This document shows positions 48,454-57,206 of a stretch of 64,000 nt of DNA, piece by piece. The position numbers were made by a program, and so were the translations under genes. This DNA is from CAWFMO01 sp963817065 (lineage in GTDB: Bacteria; Actinomycetota; Thermoleophilia; Solirubrobacterales; 70-9): the NCBI GenBank assembly GCA_963817065.1, contig CAWFMO010000001.1, positions 1,488,001 to 1,552,000 of the forward strand, written 5' to 3'. The notes beneath the pieces are model-generated. The model saw only the letters and a program-made list of their open reading frames with translations, had not been told where the DNA came from and made no database searches. The first letter of the stretch is position 1; each line of letters opens with the position of its first letter.

Positions 48454-49191
48454 ATGCCGAAAGCAAAGCCAGTCCACATCGGCTGCTCGGGGTGGAGCTA
48501 CGAGGAATGGCGCGGGATCCTCTACCCGGAGGGCCTGCCCGCGACGAAATGGCTGGCCCGCTACGCGGAGGAGTTCGAGACCGTCGAGGTCAACAACACC
48601 TTCTACCGCCTGCCTACCGAGAAGGCGGTAGCGGGCTGGATCGAGCAGACGCCGCCCGAATTCACCTTCACGCTCAAGGTCAGCCGCTACGTCACCCACA
48701 TCAAGCGGCTCAAGGAGGTGGCGAAATACACGAAGACGTTCACCGAGCGCGTCGCGCCGCTGATCGGCGACCCGCGCGAGGGCCCGTTCCTGTGGCAGCT
48801 GCCGGCGAACTTCAAGCGCAACGACGAGCGGCTCGCCGGGGCGCTCGACGACCTGCCGCCGGGCCGTCACGCGTTCGAGTTCCGGCACGAGTCCTGGTTC
48901 GTGCCCGAGGTCTACGACCGGCTCCGCGAGCGCGGCGTGGCGCTCGTGATCGGCGACGACCCCGAGCGCCCGTTCCAGACCCACGAGATGACCGCCGACT
49001 GGACGCTCGTCCGCTTCCACAAAGGCTCCCAGGGCCGGAAGGGCAACTACTCCGCCGCCGAGCTCGAGACCTGGGCGCGGCGGCTGGCGCAGTGGCGGCG
49101 CCGGACCGAGATCTTCGTCTACTTCAACAACGACGCTCGCGGGCACGCGGTCAAAAACGCGGTCAAGCTGCGCGGCGCGCTCGGGGGCTAG
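48454..49191 (+). CDS. DUF72-family protein
   Basis: This 245-aa TIM-barrel-like protein opens with 'HIGCSGWSYEEWRGILYP', followed by 'FETVEVNNTFYRLPTEKAV' and 'FTLKVSRYVTHIKRLKE', the DUF72 signatures. 'HAFEFRHESWF' and 'FVYFNNDARGHAVKNA' close the domain. The function is unknown. It is divergent from the ferritin-like gene and convergent with azlD (4-bp overlap). Confidence 0.9.
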   Translation: MPKAKPVHIGCSGWSYEEWRGILYPEGLPATKWLARYAEEFETVEVNNTFYRLPTEKAVAGWIEQTPPEFTFTLKVSRYVTHIKRLKEVAKYTKTFTERVAPLIGDPREGPFLWQLPANFKRNDERLAGALDDLPPGRHAFEFRHESWFVPEVYDRLRERGVALVIGDDPERPFQTHEMTADWTLVRFHKGSQGRKGNYSAAELETWARRLAQWRRRTEIFVYFNNDARGHAVKNAVKLRGALGG

Positions 49192-49496
49192 AGCGCTCGC
49201 GTCCCGGCGGTCACGGCCATCGCGACCGCAAGGGCGAGCAGCAGTGGCCCGCGGGCGACGATCACGGCGCCCGCGGCCGCGACGCCGAGGGCGCGCTCGT
49301 CGAGGATCAGCTCGGAGCCCGCGCCCCGGAAGGTCTCGGTCATCACTAGCGCCGCGAGCAGCGCCGGGGCGACCAGGGAGATCACAGCCGTCGCCCTGCC
49401 GGGCAGCCGGCGGCCCCCGAGGATTACCGGCCCCGAGGCCCGGATCAATGCGGTGGTGGCGATCAGACCGACGATCACCACGCCTGCGTCAGCCAA
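49188..49496 (-). CDS. azlD: AzlD-family branched-chain amino acid transport protein
   Basis: This is 102 aa with three to four hydrophobic helices and the AzlD core ('ISLVAPALLAALVMTETF'). It pairs with AzlC to export branched-chain amino acids or analogues. The start overlaps the azlC stop by 8 bp. Confidence 0.82.
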   Translation of the reverse strand: MADAGVVIVGLIATTALIRASGPVILGGRRLPGRATAVISLVAPALLAALVMTETFRGAGSELILDERALGVAAAGAVIVARGPLLLALAVAMAVTAGTRAL

Positions 49497-50130
49497 CCGG
49501 GTCCTCCTCGATGTCGGGCTCGCCGGAGGCGGAGGCGAAGACGAAGAGACCGAGCAGGGCGGCGGCGCTGGCGGCGATCACGGGCACCCCGGCGGGCGCG
49601 ATCGGGGTCAGCGCGAGCGCGATGCAGGCGCCGAGCCCGGCGACGACCCAGGCGGGGCGGCCGGAGCGCAGCTCGCCTCCGAGCAGAAGTGCCAGGAAGA
49701 ACGCGGGGAAGAGCGCGTCGAGGCCCAGGGTCTCAGGGTTTCCGATCAGGTCGCCGGCGAAGACCCCGATCGCCGTCCCCGCGAGCCATGCCGGATACGA
49801 GGGCAGCGTGGCCCCGATCATGAAGTCCGGATCGAAGCGCCCCCCGCCCCGGTTGGCCATCGCCCAGGAGGCGTCGATCATCGCCTGCCCGTAGGCGGCG
49901 CGCAGCAGCGGGCCGCCGCGGAGGGAAGGCGCGATCGCGATTCCCATCGGCACGTAGCGCGCGTTGAGCAATACCGCGGCGACGATCGCTGCGACTGCGC
50001 TGCCCCCCGAGGCGAGCACAGCGGTGGCGCCGAACTGGGCCGACCCCGCGAACGCGAAGGCCGACATCGCCAGGGCGCCCCCGCTCCCCATCACCGGCTC
50101 GGCGAGGACCCCAAACGAGATCCCGACCAT
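49489..50130 (-). CDS. azlC: AzlC-family branched-chain amino acid transport protein (start uncertain)
   Basis: This is 213 aa from the first ATG, 50130, with five or more transmembrane helices and 'SFGVLAEPVMGSGGALAMSA'. Family similarity extends upstream in frame ('GARAGIPYAIAAGMVG'), but no ATG, GTG or TTG occurs there before the stop codon of the DJ-1 gene, which is in the same frame. The ATG used here cuts the first helix, so the gene may use a rare start or be damaged. Confidence 0.75.
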   Translation of the reverse strand: MVGISFGVLAEPVMGSGGALAMSAFAFAGSAQFGATAVLASGGSAVAAIVAAVLLNARYVPMGIAIAPSLRGGPLLRAAYGQAMIDASWAMANRGGGRFDPDFMIGATLPSYPAWLAGTAIGVFAGDLIGNPETLGLDALFPAFFLALLLGGELRSGRPAWVVAGLGACIALALTPIAPAGVPVIAASAAALLGLFVFASASGEPDIEEDPVG

Positions 50131-50241
50131 GCCGGCCGCGATCGCATAGGGAATGCCGGCGCGAGCGCCGGCGCGTATTGCCCCGCGCCGGTGCTCGCGA
50201 TCGGTTGAGGCTTCGGCCTGCTCGACGATCGAGTCAGTGAA

Positions 50242-50826
50242 TCACGAGGCCTGCGCCACCTTCTCGCGCTGGCCCTCGTGCTCGCCCTCGCCGAACTCCT
50301 CGACCGCCTTGGCGCAGAACGCCGGCAGGTCGTCGGGCTTGCGGCTCGTGACGAAGCCCTCGTCGACGTGGACCTCCTCGTCGACCCAGGTGCCGCCGGC
50401 GTTGCGGATGTCGGTCGCGAGGCTCGGCCACGAGGTCAGCGTGCGGCCCTTGACGACATCGGCCTCGACCAACGTCCAGGGCGCGTGGCAGATCGCCGCC
50501 ACCGGCTTGCCCTGCTCGAAGAACGAGCGGGCGAAGTCGACCGCGGCGTCGACCGTGCGGAGCTGGTCGGGGTTCGCGACCCCGCCCGGCAGCAGCAGGC
50601 CGTCGTAGTCGTCGGCGCTGACGTCCTCGACCGACCTGTCGGCCTCGAACGTGTCCGCCTTGTCGAGATGGTCGAACGCCTGGATCTCGCCCTTCTCGGG
50701 CGCGATCAGCTCGACCTCGCCGCCCGCGTTCTTGACCGCGTCGACGGGCTCGGTCAACTCGACCTGCTCGACGCCTTCGTTGGCGACCAGCACGGCGATC
50801 TTCTTTCCATTCAGCTCTTCAGCCAT
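50242..50826 (-). CDS. DJ-1/PfpI-family protein (glyoxalase III/deglycase-like)
   Basis: This is 194 aa. The nucleophile elbow is 'AAICHAPWTLVEADVVKG' (Cys113-His114), with the acidic partner near 'ANEGVEQVELTEPVDAVKNA'. 'GLLLPGGVANPDQLRT' is the conserved loop. PfpI-type proteins are implicated in methylglyoxal detoxification and stress. The upstream GTTT-N17-GGGTAC element and its position in the stress island fit sigmaB control. RBS: GGAGG. Confidence 0.88.
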   Translation of the reverse strand: MAEELNGKKIAVLVANEGVEQVELTEPVDAVKNAGGEVELIAPEKGEIQAFDHLDKADTFEADRSVEDVSADDYDGLLLPGGVANPDQLRTVDAAVDFARSFFEQGKPVAAICHAPWTLVEADVVKGRTLTSWPSLATDIRNAGGTWVDEEVHVDEGFVTSRKPDDLPAFCAKAVEEFGEGEHEGQREKVAQAS

Positions 50827-50875
50827 CGGGATCCTCCTTGAGGATTCGGGTTCGGATTTCTCTCTCCCTTTGGCC

Positions 50876-50902
50876 GTACCCGCCGCCCCCGCCGTCTGAA
50901 AC
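50876..50902 (-). promoter_or_regulatory. Predicted stress-sigma promoter for the DJ-1 gene
   Basis: GTTT (50902-50899), a 17-bp spacer and GGGTAC (50881-50876) match the SigB/SigF consensus. The element lies 50-76 bp before the ATG. Confidence 0.55.
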
Positions 50903-50907
50903 GGGCT

Positions 50908-51258
50908 CTAGCGCTTCTTCCAGCCGCCCCCGAACATGCGTCCGATCCGCCCCTTGGCCCGGCTCGGGCGGTAACTCGGCGGCGCCTTCTCGGGGGTCGG
51001 GAGCTCGGCGGCCTCGGCGGAGCTGATCACCAGGGTCACCGCCCGCTCGGCCGTGCGCTGGACCTCGGGCGCGTCGACGAAGCGCAGGTCGCCGGCGCTG
51101 TTCTCGAGCACGATGCCGTCGAAGATGTGCTCGTCGTAGTTGTCGAGCACGGTGTCGACCTTTCCGACCACGACCCCATCGGATCCGTAGACCGGGGTTC
51201 CGCGCGCGACGGCGGAGTAGTGAACCGGGGTGCCTTCGTCGACCATCGGGCTAAGCAT
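50908..51258 (-). CDS. PRC-barrel-like domain protein
   Basis: This is 116 aa from ATG 51258 (an ATG at 51246 is possible). 'GTPVYGSDGVVVGKVDTVLD' and 'HIFDGIVLENSAGDLRFVDA' give a small beta-barrel typical of PRC-barrel domains. The C-terminus is basic ('FGGGWKKR'). PRC-barrel proteins bind partner proteins or RNA; the role here is unknown. No ribosome site is obvious, so the mRNA may be leaderless. Confidence 0.7.
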   Translation of the reverse strand: MLSPMVDEGTPVHYSAVARGTPVYGSDGVVVGKVDTVLDNYDEHIFDGIVLENSAGDLRFVDAPEVQRTAERAVTLVISSAEAAELPTPEKAPPSYRPSRAKGRIGRMFGGGWKKR

Positions 51259-51338
51259 ACGAACCCGCGGGTTCCCGCCGTCCGATCGGAGTTAGGATTG
51301 GCCGGCCCAGGGAACTCGACTGTGAAGAGGGATTGTCG

Positions 51339-52210
51339 ATGAGGAAGGCATTCCGGCGCACAATGTCGTCGCGGCGCTCGCGACGGCGGCAGTCGCACCG
51401 GGCGGCGCCGCGCCGAACAAGGGCTCGACATCGGCAGCGCGACATCGCATCCATAGGAGGCGCTGGAGTGGCGGAACGACGATCATTGCAACACCCCACT
51501 GTACGTCACGAACTTCAGCGACGCAGGCCGGTGGTACGGGCCCGCTTACCGCTCACCGCACGCGGGCGAACGGAGCTGACCGGATGGAAGCGTCCGAACC
51601 GGCGACGAGGCCGCCCTCTACTCGCTGCGGGTTCATGCGGCCGACCGCGGGCGGCTTCTGGCGGCCACGATCACGCCCCGGCGCCGACATCTCGAACGCC
51701 GCCGTCAACACCGTCTACCACCTAGGGCGACGGTCAGCATCCCGGTCAGCGGCGGCGACCAGCTCGGGTTGCAGGCCTGAACGGCCCGACGGAGTGATCG
51801 CCAACGGCTTCACCGGCGGCAGCCCGACCAACGGAGACGACCTTCCCGCTGGCGGGGTCCGGACCGGCGAACGGCCCAGCTCCTGGCCGACGCGAGACCA
51901 CGAGCTGCTGATCCGGGCCACGGTCAAGTTCTGCAAGGTCCCGAGCCTCGTCGGACAGGCCCAGGCCGCCGCCGAGCAGGCGATCACGCCGGGGACTGCA
52001 CCGCGAAGGTCGTCAAGAAGCCGTTGAAGCTGAAGAAGGGCAAGTCGAAGAAGGCCAAGAAGCTGAAGGGCCGCGCGATCAGGGCCCAGATCGGCAAGGT
52101 CATCAGCCAGACCCCGGCCCCCGACACCTCGGCCCCCAACGGCAGCATCGAGACCGAGATCACAGTCGGCGAGCTTCAGAAGCAGAAAAAGAAGAAAAAA
52201 AGAAGAAGTA
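51339..52210 (+). pseudogene. Frameshifted secreted PASTA-domain protein with Lys-rich tail
   Basis: No single frame is open, but pieces in three frames make one exported protein. From ATG 51339: 'MRKAFRRT' then, shifted, a signal-like 'VVAALATAAVAPGGAAPN'. Then 'NDDHCNTPLYVTNFSDAG', 'SVRTGDEAALYSLRVHAAD' and 'ATVSIPVSGGDQLGLQ' come from one frame and 'VIANGFTGGSPTNGDDLPAG' from another. A PASTA domain begins 'KFCKVPSLVGQAQAAAEQAI' and, after a missing G, continues 'CTAKVVKKPLKLKKGKSKKA'. The end is a Lys run whose A7 tract, if A8, would stop at TAG 52208. At least four indels are needed, so decay is likely. Confidence 0.7.
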
Positions 52211-52214
52211 GCGC

Positions 52215-53066
52215 TCAGGTAGCGTCGATGCCGGCGATGAAGTCGGCGATCTCGCGCGAGAACCGCCCGCCCTGCCAGGGGAGCGGCGACTTGCCCTCCT
52301 CCTCGACCGCGAGGCGGGCGCCGGGGATCCGCTCGGCGTAGGCCTCGGCGACCGCGAGCGGGTGGCGCGGGTCGGCGACGTCGCGGCTGCCGACGACGAG
52401 CGCCGGGACTTCCATGAACTCGAGCTCCTCGAGCCCACCGAACGGCTGCGACGGCGGGACCTCGCGCAGCGCCCGGGCGACGGCGTCGAGGTGCTCGTGC
52501 TCGAGCATCCGCGCGCGCGAGAAGCGGCGGATCGTCTCGCGCCACTCGGGGTCGGTGCCGACATCGTTGGCGTCGAGGAAACCCTCGACGCCGCCGCGCT
52601 CGAGGGCGTCGGCGAGCCGCTCCCAGTAGTCGCGCTGCTCGCCGTCGTCGGGGATGAAGCCGGGGTAGACGGGGCTCGCGATCACGACCCCGGCGAGCCG
52701 CTCGGGGTGCTCGAGCGCGTAGGCGGCGACGGTGTGGGCGCCCATCGAGTGGCCGACGAGCACGGGCTCGCGTCCCCCTCCCCGGCTCTCGATCACCTCG
52801 CCGAGGTCGGCGACGAGCTCGGGGTACGTGTAGCCGCCATCCGCGGGCGCGGGATCGGAGGAGCCGTGGCCGCGGCCGTCGTAGGAGATCTGCTCGTGGC
52901 CGCCGCGCGCGAGCGCGACCGAGCCGTGGACGACCTGTCGGCGGGTCGCGGTGAGGCCGTGGAGGAGCACGACCGGGGCGCCGTCGCCCCCCTCCCCCGC
53001 GCTCTCGCCGGCGAGCGCCCGGCCGTCGAGGTCGAGCTCGAAGGGCGCGGGCTCGAACTGCGCCAC
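52215..53066 (-). CDS. Alpha/beta-fold hydrolase
   Basis: This is 283 aa from GTG 53066. 'VVLLHGLTATRRQVVHG' is the oxyanion region, 'VLVGHSMGAHTVAAYAL' the nucleophile elbow (Ser107), and 'VPALVVGSRDVADPRHPLAV' the region of the acid. The expected catalytic His near the C-terminus is unclear; 'EEEGKSPLPWQGGRFSRE' stands in the usual place. It is cytoplasmic and the substrate is unknown. It is first in sequence order after the decayed PASTA gene and 8 bp from the peroxiredoxin gene, transcribed after it. Confidence 0.82.
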   Translation of the reverse strand: MAQFEPAPFELDLDGRALAGESAGEGGDGAPVVLLHGLTATRRQVVHGSVALARGGHEQISYDGRGHGSSDPAPADGGYTYPELVADLGEVIESRGGGREPVLVGHSMGAHTVAAYALEHPERLAGVVIASPVYPGFIPDDGEQRDYWERLADALERGGVEGFLDANDVGTDPEWRETIRRFSRARMLEHEHLDAVARALREVPPSQPFGGLEELEFMEVPALVVGSRDVADPRHPLAVAEAYAERIPGARLAVEEEGKSPLPWQGGRFSREIADFIAGIDAT

Positions 53067-53074
53067 GCCGGGCC

Positions 53075-53530
53075 TCAGGGAAGCGCCGCGACCGCTGACT
53101 CGAGGTCGTCGACGTCGCGGAACGTCAGCCCGAGCAGGGCGACGTGGCGGTAGCGGACGACGCCCTCGCCGTCGATCAGGAAGATCGAGCGGCGGACCAT
53201 GCCGCCGGGCCCGACGACGCCGTAGAGCTTCGCGACATCCTTGTCGACGTCGGCGAGCAGCGGTACCCGCAGGCCGTGCTTCTCGGTGAAAGCCTCGTGC
53301 GAGGAGACCGACTGCGGCGAGATCCCGAGCATCGGCACCCCGAGGGCCTCGATCCGGTCGCCGTCATCGCGGTAGGAGCAGAGCTGCTTGGTGCAGATCG
53401 GCGTGAAGTCGCCGGGGTAGAAGGCGAGGATCACGCCGTCGCCGTTGAAGTCGCCGAGGCTGTAGTCGCGGCCGCCCGTCCCGGGCAGCTCGAACGGCGG
53501 GGCCGGCTTGCCGACCTTGAGCTTCGCCAC
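53075..53530 (-). CDS. Peroxiredoxin (Bcp/PrxQ-type)
   Basis: This is 151 aa from GTG 53530. The thioredoxin fold has peroxidatic Cys46 in 'YPGDFTPICTKQLCSYRDD' and a likely resolving Cys51 five residues on, as in PrxQ/Bcp. 'VPLLADVDKDVAKLYGVVG' is conserved. It reduces peroxides with thioredoxin. It may be co-transcribed with the cyclophilin and hydrolase. Confidence 0.9.
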   Translation of the reverse strand: MAKLKVGKPAPPFELPGTGGRDYSLGDFNGDGVILAFYPGDFTPICTKQLCSYRDDGDRIEALGVPMLGISPQSVSSHEAFTEKHGLRVPLLADVDKDVAKLYGVVGPGGMVRRSIFLIDGEGVVRYRHVALLGLTFRDVDDLESAVAALP

Positions 53531-53532
53531 GC

Positions 53533-54222
53533 TCAGTTGACGGTGATCTTCTCGATCACAACCGGACTCTTCGGGGGCCCGTCCCCGCCGGTCTCCGTAC
53601 CGACGGACTCGATTCGCTCGATGGTTGAGAGGTCTCCCTCGGGCACCGTGCCGAGGATCGCGTAGTCGGGCGGCAGCCCGGCGTCGGCGGGCGCGGTGAC
53701 GACGAAGAACTGGCTCCCAGAGCGCCCGGGCGGGTCGGCGCCGGACTTCGCCATCGCGACCACGCCGCGGGCGTAGACGGTGTCCTCGGGCGGCGGCTCG
53801 TCGACGCTGTAGCCCGCGTCGCCGGCCTGGGTCTCGGTCGGGTCGCCGCCCTGGATCACGAAGCCCGGCGCGATGCGGTTGATCGATGTGCCGTCGTAAG
53901 CGCCCTCCTCGGCCATGTGGACGAAGCTCGCCGTCGTCCTCGGCGAGTCCGGGTCGAGCTCGATCTCGAAGTCGCCGCAGCTCGTCTCGACGGTCGCGGA
54001 CGCGCCGTTCGGCGCCGCGTCGCCCTTGGGCGGATCGAGCTGCACGTCCTTGGCCTCAGCCGCCGGGACCTCGGTGCAGCCTTCGGGAAGCCCGGAGCTC
54101 GACTCGCCATCCCCGTCGTCACCGCCGCCGCTCACGAGCACGACCACGCCGGCGACCAGCGCCACGGCGAGCACGGCGCCGGCGAAGATCAGCGCGGAGC
54201 GGTTGTCCCTGTTCTCATCCAA
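53533..54222 (-). CDS. Membrane-anchored cyclophilin-type peptidyl-prolyl isomerase
   Basis: The TTG at 54222 ('LDENRDNRSALIF') is chosen because upstream codons lie in the divergent promoter; the product is 229 aa. One transmembrane helix ('ALIFAGAVLAVALVAGVVVL') and an acidic Gly/Ser linker precede the cyclophilin domain. The domain has 'TTASFVHMAEEGAYDGTSIN', 'RIAPGFVIQGGDPTET' and 'GSQFFVVTAPA'. It would help fold exported proteins at the outer membrane face. The stop is 2 bp from the peroxiredoxin start. Confidence 0.85.
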   Translation of the reverse strand: MDENRDNRSALIFAGAVLAVALVAGVVVLVSGGGDDGDGESSSGLPEGCTEVPAAEAKDVQLDPPKGDAAPNGASATVETSCGDFEIELDPDSPRTTASFVHMAEEGAYDGTSINRIAPGFVIQGGDPTETQAGDAGYSVDEPPPEDTVYARGVVAMAKSGADPPGRSGSQFFVVTAPADAGLPPDYAILGTVPEGDLSTIERIESVGTETGGDGPPKSPVVIEKITVN

Positions 54223-54280
54223 CGCGGGGCAGGCTAGACGATCACCCTCGCCGATCGCCCTCGCTGCGATGATCGCTTCG

Positions 54281-54928
54281 ATGAGCGACGACACACAATC
54301 CTTCGGCAGCCACAAGCGGAGGCTGCTCGTCGGCCGGGCGCTGAACCGGGCCGTGACTGCGGCGCCCTGGCTCTGGCCCGTGGTTCGCGCGCCGATGCGC
54401 CGCTACTTCGACGACCTCGCCGAGGACTGGGACGGGCGCACCGGGGCGGGCTCGGCGGAGCACCTCGCGGCCTTCGCGGCGGGCCTGACCCACGTCTCGC
54501 CGGCCCCCGAGCGCGCGCTCGAGATCGGCACCGGGACCGGGACCGGGGCGCTCTTGATCGCGCGCGAGTTCCCGCAGGCGCGGGTCCGCGGGGTCGACAT
54601 CTCCGAGCCGATGATCGCCGTCGCCCGCAAGCGGGTCGGGCTCGATCCCGAGGGCCGGGTCGCGTTCAAGGTCGCCGACGCGGCCGACCTGCCGTGGGAG
54701 GCCGAGTCCTTCGATCTCGTCGCCGAGCTCAACATGCCCCCGTTCTTCGCCGAGATCGCCCGCGTCCTGCGATCGGGGGGGTTCGTCGTCCACGCGTCGA
54801 GCTGGGGCGAGGCGACTCCGTTCCACACCCCGGAGGCGGTGCTCCGGCGCGGGTTCGCGCGCCACGAGATCGAGGAGGTCGCCTCCGGGACCGCGGCGCA
54901 AGGCAGCTTCTGGGTCGGAGGCAAATAA
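54281..54928 (+). CDS. Class I SAM-dependent methyltransferase
   Basis: This is 215 aa from ATG 54281. Motif I is 'ALEIGTGTGTGALLIAREFP', with 'VRGVDISEPMIAVARKRV' and 'ADAADLPWEAESFDLVAELN'. The N-terminal ~45 residues include 'WLWPVVRAPMRRYFDDLAED'. The substrate is unknown, possibly a lipid or small metabolite. It is the first gene of the plus-strand operon; its stop overlaps the lipid-kinase start (TAATG). Confidence 0.85.
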   Translation: MSDDTQSFGSHKRRLLVGRALNRAVTAAPWLWPVVRAPMRRYFDDLAEDWDGRTGAGSAEHLAAFAAGLTHVSPAPERALEIGTGTGTGALLIAREFPQARVRGVDISEPMIAVARKRVGLDPEGRVAFKVADAADLPWEAESFDLVAELNMPPFFAEIARVLRSGGFVVHASSWGEATPFHTPEAVLRRGFARHEIEEVASGTAAQGSFWVGGK

Positions 54929-55825
54929 TGGTCGTCGTGGAGGCCGCCCGCCCGCACGCGCTGATCGTCAACCCCTCCTCCGGGCAGGGGCGCTCGAAGA
55001 AGCTGCTGCCCGAGGCCGAAGCCGCGCTCGCCGGGCGCGGCATCCGCTTCCGGACGATCCCGACCCACAGCCTCGAGCACGGGGTCGAGCAGGCGCTCGC
55101 CGCCGCCGAGGCCGGCGAGCTACCGGTGGTGATGAGCGGAGACGGCATGATCGGCGCCATCGGCGGGGCGCTCGCGGAGTCCGAGACGCCGCTCGGCGTG
55201 ATCCCCGGCGGGCGCGGAAACGACTTCGCGCGGATGCTCGGGATCCCGACCGAGATTCCCGAGGCGGTCCGGGTGCTCGCGGAGGCCAACGAGCGCGTTA
55301 TCGACGTCGGCGAGGCGAACGGCGAGCGCTTCCTCTGCATCGCAAGCACCGGTTTCGACTCGGTCTGCAACCGCCGAGCGAACGAGGTCCGGATCATCCG
55401 CGGCGGGCTCGTCTACGCGTACGCCGCGCTCCGCACGCTCGCGACGTGGCGGCCGGCGAGCTTCACGGTGACCGTGGACGGCGAGCCAGCACGAGCACAA
55501 GGGGTACTCGGTCGCGGCCGCGAACACGCGCTACTTCGGCGGCGGGATGAAGATCGCGCCCGACGCCGAGCTCGACAACGGCGAGCTCGACCTGGTCATG
55601 ACCGGCGAGGTCGGCAAGCTGCGCTTCCTGGCTAACCTGCCGAAGGTGTTCAAGGGCACCCACGTCGAAGAGGACGTGATCACGGTCATGCGCGGCGCGG
55701 AGATCGAGATCACCGCTGACCGGCCGTTCGAGGTCTACGCCGACGGCGAGCACCTGACCGACCTCCCCGCCACGGTCCGCGTGCTGCCCCGCGCGCTGCG
55801 GGTGATCGCTCCAGCGCCGAAGTGA
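54928..55825 (+). pseudogene. Diacylglycerol kinase-family (YegS/BmrU-like) lipid kinase, frameshifted
   Basis: Two frames join to a ~298-aa lipid kinase. The first has 'HALIVNPSSGQGRSKKLLPE', the catalytic GDG in 'PVVMSGDGMIGAIGGALAES' and 'GVIPGGRGNDFARMLGIP'. It breaks near 55486 after 'VTVDGE'. The next frame resumes with 'QHEHKGYSVAAANTRYFGGG' and 'MKIAPDAELDNGELDLVMTG'. Skipping one C in GAGCCAGC restores the frame. A sequencing error or a recent mutation is possible. The enzyme phosphorylates diacylglycerol or a related lipid. Confidence 0.8.
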
Positions 55826-57201
55826 GCGCCGCTTTCCGCGCCAAGCGCGCGGCGGCGAGGGCGATCGGCGGACTCAGCCGCCGCAGCGGCCGCGGCGGCG
55901 GCACGACGCTGCCGGGACGCGTCCTGCTGCGGCTCGACGACCGCGCGATCGAGCGCCTCGGAGGCGGGCTCAGCGACGGCTCGGTGATCCTCAGCGCGAC
56001 CAACGGCAAGACCACGACCGCGGGGATGCTCGCCGCCGCGATGGGGGCGGCGGGCCGGACACCGGTCCACAACCGCGCCGGATCGAACATGAGCTGGGGC
56101 GTCGCCACGGCGCTGCTCGAGCAGAGCGGCGACGAGGGGTTGTTCGAGGTCGACGAGGCCTGGCTGCCGGGCGTCGCGGCGCAGCTCCACCCGCGGCTGA
56201 TCGTGCTCGGCAACCTGTTCCGCGACCAGCTCGACCGCTACGGAGAGCTCGAGCACCTCGCCGACGAGTGGGCGCGGCTCGTCGATTCGCTCACCGGCTC
56301 GACCGGGCTGGTGTTGAACGCCGACGACCCGCTGATCGCCGACCTCGGGCGCGACGCGGGCGGCGCCCGCCGCGAGGGCGTCACCTACTTCGGGATCGAG
56401 GACGCGCGCCACGCGCTGCCCGAGCTCCAGCACGCCCACGACGCCAAGCACTGCCGCCGCTGCGGCCACCCCTACGCCTACGAGCGCGCATTCGTCGGCC
56501 ACCTCGGCCACTACTCGTGCCCGAACTGCGGGGCCGACCGCCCGCCGCCCGACGTCGCGGCGACGAAGATCGAGCTCGACGGGATGAGCGGCTCGCGGGT
56601 GACGATCGCGACGCCGGACGGCGAGCTCGAGCTCGCCCTCCCCCTCCCCGGCCTCTACAACGTCTACAACGCGCTCGCGGCCGTCGCCGCGGCGTCGCGG
56701 CTGGGGATCCCGGCGGCCGACGCCGTGCGCGGGATCGAGTCGATGAAGGCGGTCTTCGGCCGGGTCGAGACGATCGATGTCGGCGACGGGACGCTCTCGA
56801 TCCTGCTGATCAAGAACCCGGCCGGGACCAACGAGGTCCTGCGGACGCTGCGGCTCGAGGCCGCGGAGCAAGGCGGTCTCGACCTCTGGATCGGGCTCAA
56901 CGACCGGATCGCCGACGGCCGCGACGTCTCCTGGATCTGGGACGCGGACTTCGAGCTCCTCGAGGGCTCGATCCGGCGCGTCGTCTGCGCCGGGACCAGG
57001 GCCGCCGAGATCGCGGTGCGGCTCAAGTACGCGGGCGTCCCCGAAGCACTGATCGAGGTCGAGCCGTCGATCGAGACCTCGCTCGACCGCGCGCTCGACG
57101 GATCCGGTGAGAGGCTCTTCGCCCTCCCGACCTACACGGCGCTGCTCGAGCTGCGCAACCTGCTCGCCGACCGGGGGCTCGCGCGTGAGTACTGGGAATA
57201 A
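55822..57201 (+). CDS. murT: Lipid II isoglutaminyl synthase, Mur-ligase-like subunit MurT
   Basis: This is 459 aa from GTG 55822 (GTGA overlap). The Mur ligase P-loop 'LSATNGKTTTAGMLAAAM' (61-66 NGKTTT), a four-cysteine zinc ribbon (Cys211, Cys214, Cys233, Cys236; 'CRRCGHPYAY' and 'YSCPNCGADR') and the DUF1727 C-terminal domain are all visible. With GatD it amidates the glutamate of the lipid II stem peptide, as in staphylococci and mycobacteria. The Cys4 ribbon is diagnostic. gatD follows after one inserted methyltransferase gene. Confidence 0.94.
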   Translation: MSAAFRAKRAAARAIGGLSRRSGRGGGTTLPGRVLLRLDDRAIERLGGGLSDGSVILSATNGKTTTAGMLAAAMGAAGRTPVHNRAGSNMSWGVATALLEQSGDEGLFEVDEAWLPGVAAQLHPRLIVLGNLFRDQLDRYGELEHLADEWARLVDSLTGSTGLVLNADDPLIADLGRDAGGARREGVTYFGIEDARHALPELQHAHDAKHCRRCGHPYAYERAFVGHLGHYSCPNCGADRPPPDVAATKIELDGMSGSRVTIATPDGELELALPLPGLYNVYNALAAVAAASRLGIPAADAVRGIESMKAVFGRVETIDVGDGTLSILLIKNPAGTNEVLRTLRLEAAEQGGLDLWIGLNDRIADGRDVSWIWDADFELLEGSIRRVVCAGTRAAEIAVRLKYAGVPEALIEVEPSIETSLDRALDGSGERLFALPTYTALLELRNLLADRGLAREYWE

Positions 57202-57206
57202 AGCCC

